A stretch of 64,000 nt of DNA, taken from positions 248,001-312,000 of the forward strand of contig JAAEAF010000232.1 in the NCBI GenBank assembly GCA_011037195.1, given 5' to 3'. Of the stretch, positions 62,580 to 64,000 are shown in pieces (position 1 is the stretch's first letter; every line of letters begins with the position of its first letter). Origin of the DNA: Triatoma infestans (taxonomy: Eukaryota > Arthropoda > Insecta > Hemiptera > Reduviidae). Both the position numbers and the translations under genes were made by a program. The notes under the pieces are model-generated. The model was not told the DNA's origin and did not search any database. It was given only the letters and a program-made list of their open reading frames with translations.

Positions 62580-63340
62580 ATTTTGTATTTCACAAGGCAC
62601 GGTCACTCCCCACAGACAATAATAAAAAAAAATGTTTCTAATGTATATTAATATTATGTAGGTGGTAGAACCATACATGGTACTAAAGTTGTACATTTAG
62701 AGGAAAGCTTAACGCTATTGTTCCACCCCAGTACCCCAACAAAAATACACTTTTCCTGGGAAAAATGTATGAAATAAAACTTGAAGGAAAGTGTTTGGAG
62801 CAGTTTTCAAGAAAATTACCGGAAAGGAAAGAAATAATAAAAAAAATTCAGTAATGTCGCAATTTCCGTTGAAATGGATTTTGCCCATACACACACACAT
62901 TTCAAATAAATTCACTTTTACTCATACTCCGGAAACATCTCATGTTTCTGGTGAATACTCGAATTTGAAAAATCTGACATGATTGCAATAGTTTCTCTTA
63001 CTAGAAAGTAAAAAAGAGGAAAATTTCGGAGCATTATATCATTACCGCATCTGGCACAAAGGTTTCGGTGAAAAAAATGATGAATTTTTTTTCAGTTTCT
63101 TGCTATTTTCTCGATAACGACCCCAATGATTTTTCATTAAACTAATTATACCCAAAAAGGCATATCACTTTTATTCGAAACACATTCCCAGGAAAATTGA
63201 TTTCTGCAAGAGTTGCAATTTTGAGCTTTCCTCTAAAGTATTGTTCCATCACCTATATAATATTAATGCACACTAAAAGCATTTGATAGAATTGTAAGTT
63301 AGATAAAAATATCATTTAATGTAATTTTGTAAAGAATTCT
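62580..63340. repeat. Dispersed modular repeat, long copy
   Basis: ACATTTAGAGGAAAGCTTAA, CACTTTTCCTGGGAAAAATG, GTGTTTGGAGCAGTTTTCAA, TTCTGGTGAATACTCGAATT, TTGCAATAGTTTCTCTTACT, TTCCTCTAAAGTATTG. Confidence 0.7.
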
Positions 63341-64000
63341 CTGGAAGATGACTTCATCAATAAATAATCTTGGAACTCTAAATGTTAACATTTATATAAG
63401 TAATAAACCTATAACTTTTTTTCTTTTCAATTGGTCGAGAAAATTAATTTTAGAAGTTTTCTCAGAAATCCATGGCGTTAGATTTCATTTGTTGCTGATA
63501 ATCATACTTCTAGACTTAATACAATTGAGAGTCAGTGATTCGTTATCTACAATTAATGTTTAAAAGTTCTTAATTGGTTTTTGATCAATATTTATTTATG
63601 CTATTACTTTCGTTGGTCAATGTGTTAGTTAAATTAGGTAATTCTTAATTATCTCTTGCACTTGTATGTTTTTTTTTTTTTTACACAGCCTCTGAAGAAG
63701 GCAGAGTAAATTCACCAAAACGTTTGATAAAAAGACGGAACTCGATAATTTCATATGAGCGCACCCTACTGTCCATCTTATAAATTAAGTAGGGGAACCA
63801 TTGTTCCATAAACCAATCATTTTACAATAATATAATTCCGATAATTAGCTATTTTTTTTATTTATTTTAATGTAAAAAAATAATTACTAATTAAACAGTA
63901 AATCAATAATTATCCATTTTAAAACACGAATTACTATCATTAACAACAATATACAATTAAATTCTGTTTGCAATAATACTATGAATTTCATAATCATTAT
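63341..64000. other. AT-rich end of window with one hammerhead-like core
   Basis: CTGAAGA at 63,692-63,698, stem AGGC..CACC, AAAACGTTTG at about 63,714: the core order is kept, but AAAA replaces GAAA and stem I does not pair. Otherwise nothing supported; the 71-codon frame at 63,348 has no motif. Confidence 0.35.

Noticed and set aside
1..64000. CRISPR arrays, bacterial operons or contamination
   Set aside because: No spaced identical repeats with unique spacers; introns, SINEs and insect-type elements run throughout.

Overview
The window reads as AT-rich nuclear DNA of an insect. The evidence is split genes with GT-AG introns, an insect-type errantivirus, Tc1, PIF/Harbinger, Jockey/I/RTE-type and Penelope-like elements, and tRNA-derived SINEs. 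Hemiptera is a guess from the general repeat flavour and is not proven here. Nothing bacterial, no CRISPR array and no operon is present.

Two host genes are visible, both on the minus strand. At the left edge (199-483) is one exon of an FAD-dependent polyamine/spermine-oxidase-like gene that continues out of the window. The main gene fills 21,122-45,476: eleven coding exons whose splice sites and phases all agree and which encode a 981-residue patched-related (Ptr/PTCHD family) RND-fold membrane protein. It looks intact although its introns are full of transposons.

0-8 kb: two ~295 bp direct repeats bracket a Harbinger-like TIR pair; inside it lie an antisense non-LTR RNase H remnant and a rearranged errantivirus (RT/RNase H joined to env, then a 265 bp 3' LTR). 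A Tc1-like element follows, folded into a large palindrome (5,584-7,014), then a decayed Jockey-type ORF1. 8-14.5 kb: a non-LTR element with a well-kept ORF1 has its endonuclease region split by a 3.46 kb minus-strand LTR element and again by a SINE. The LTR element carries, in place of pol, about 2.2 kb of clear similarity to the host ubiquitin ligase UBR5/hyperplastic discs. 14.8-15.6 kb is a Harbinger element with a MADF-like ORF. 16-19 kb holds non-LTR scraps and a palindromic repeat.

Ptr introns: the intron between exons 3 and 4 contains a Penelope-like element (RT plus GIY-YIG, with pLTR-like ends) into which an RTE-type element with a 675-codon ORF is nested. The next intron upstream holds a repeat block bounded by inverted repeats and a second Harbinger element with the intron-bearing start of its transposase gene. 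45.5-64 kb upstream of Ptr holds SINEs, palindromic repeats, a non-LTR 5' region, a solo-LTR candidate and many copies of an abundant ~300 bp modular repeat. One short cluster of ORFs (59,977-60,523) is unidentified.

A theme across the window is a compact motif, CTGAAGA - short hairpin - GAAAC - GTC, found in the Penelope pLTRs and in several short palindromic families. Its flanking helix and palindromic stem III match the layout of minimal dimeric hammerhead ribozymes known from Penelope-like elements and retrozymes.
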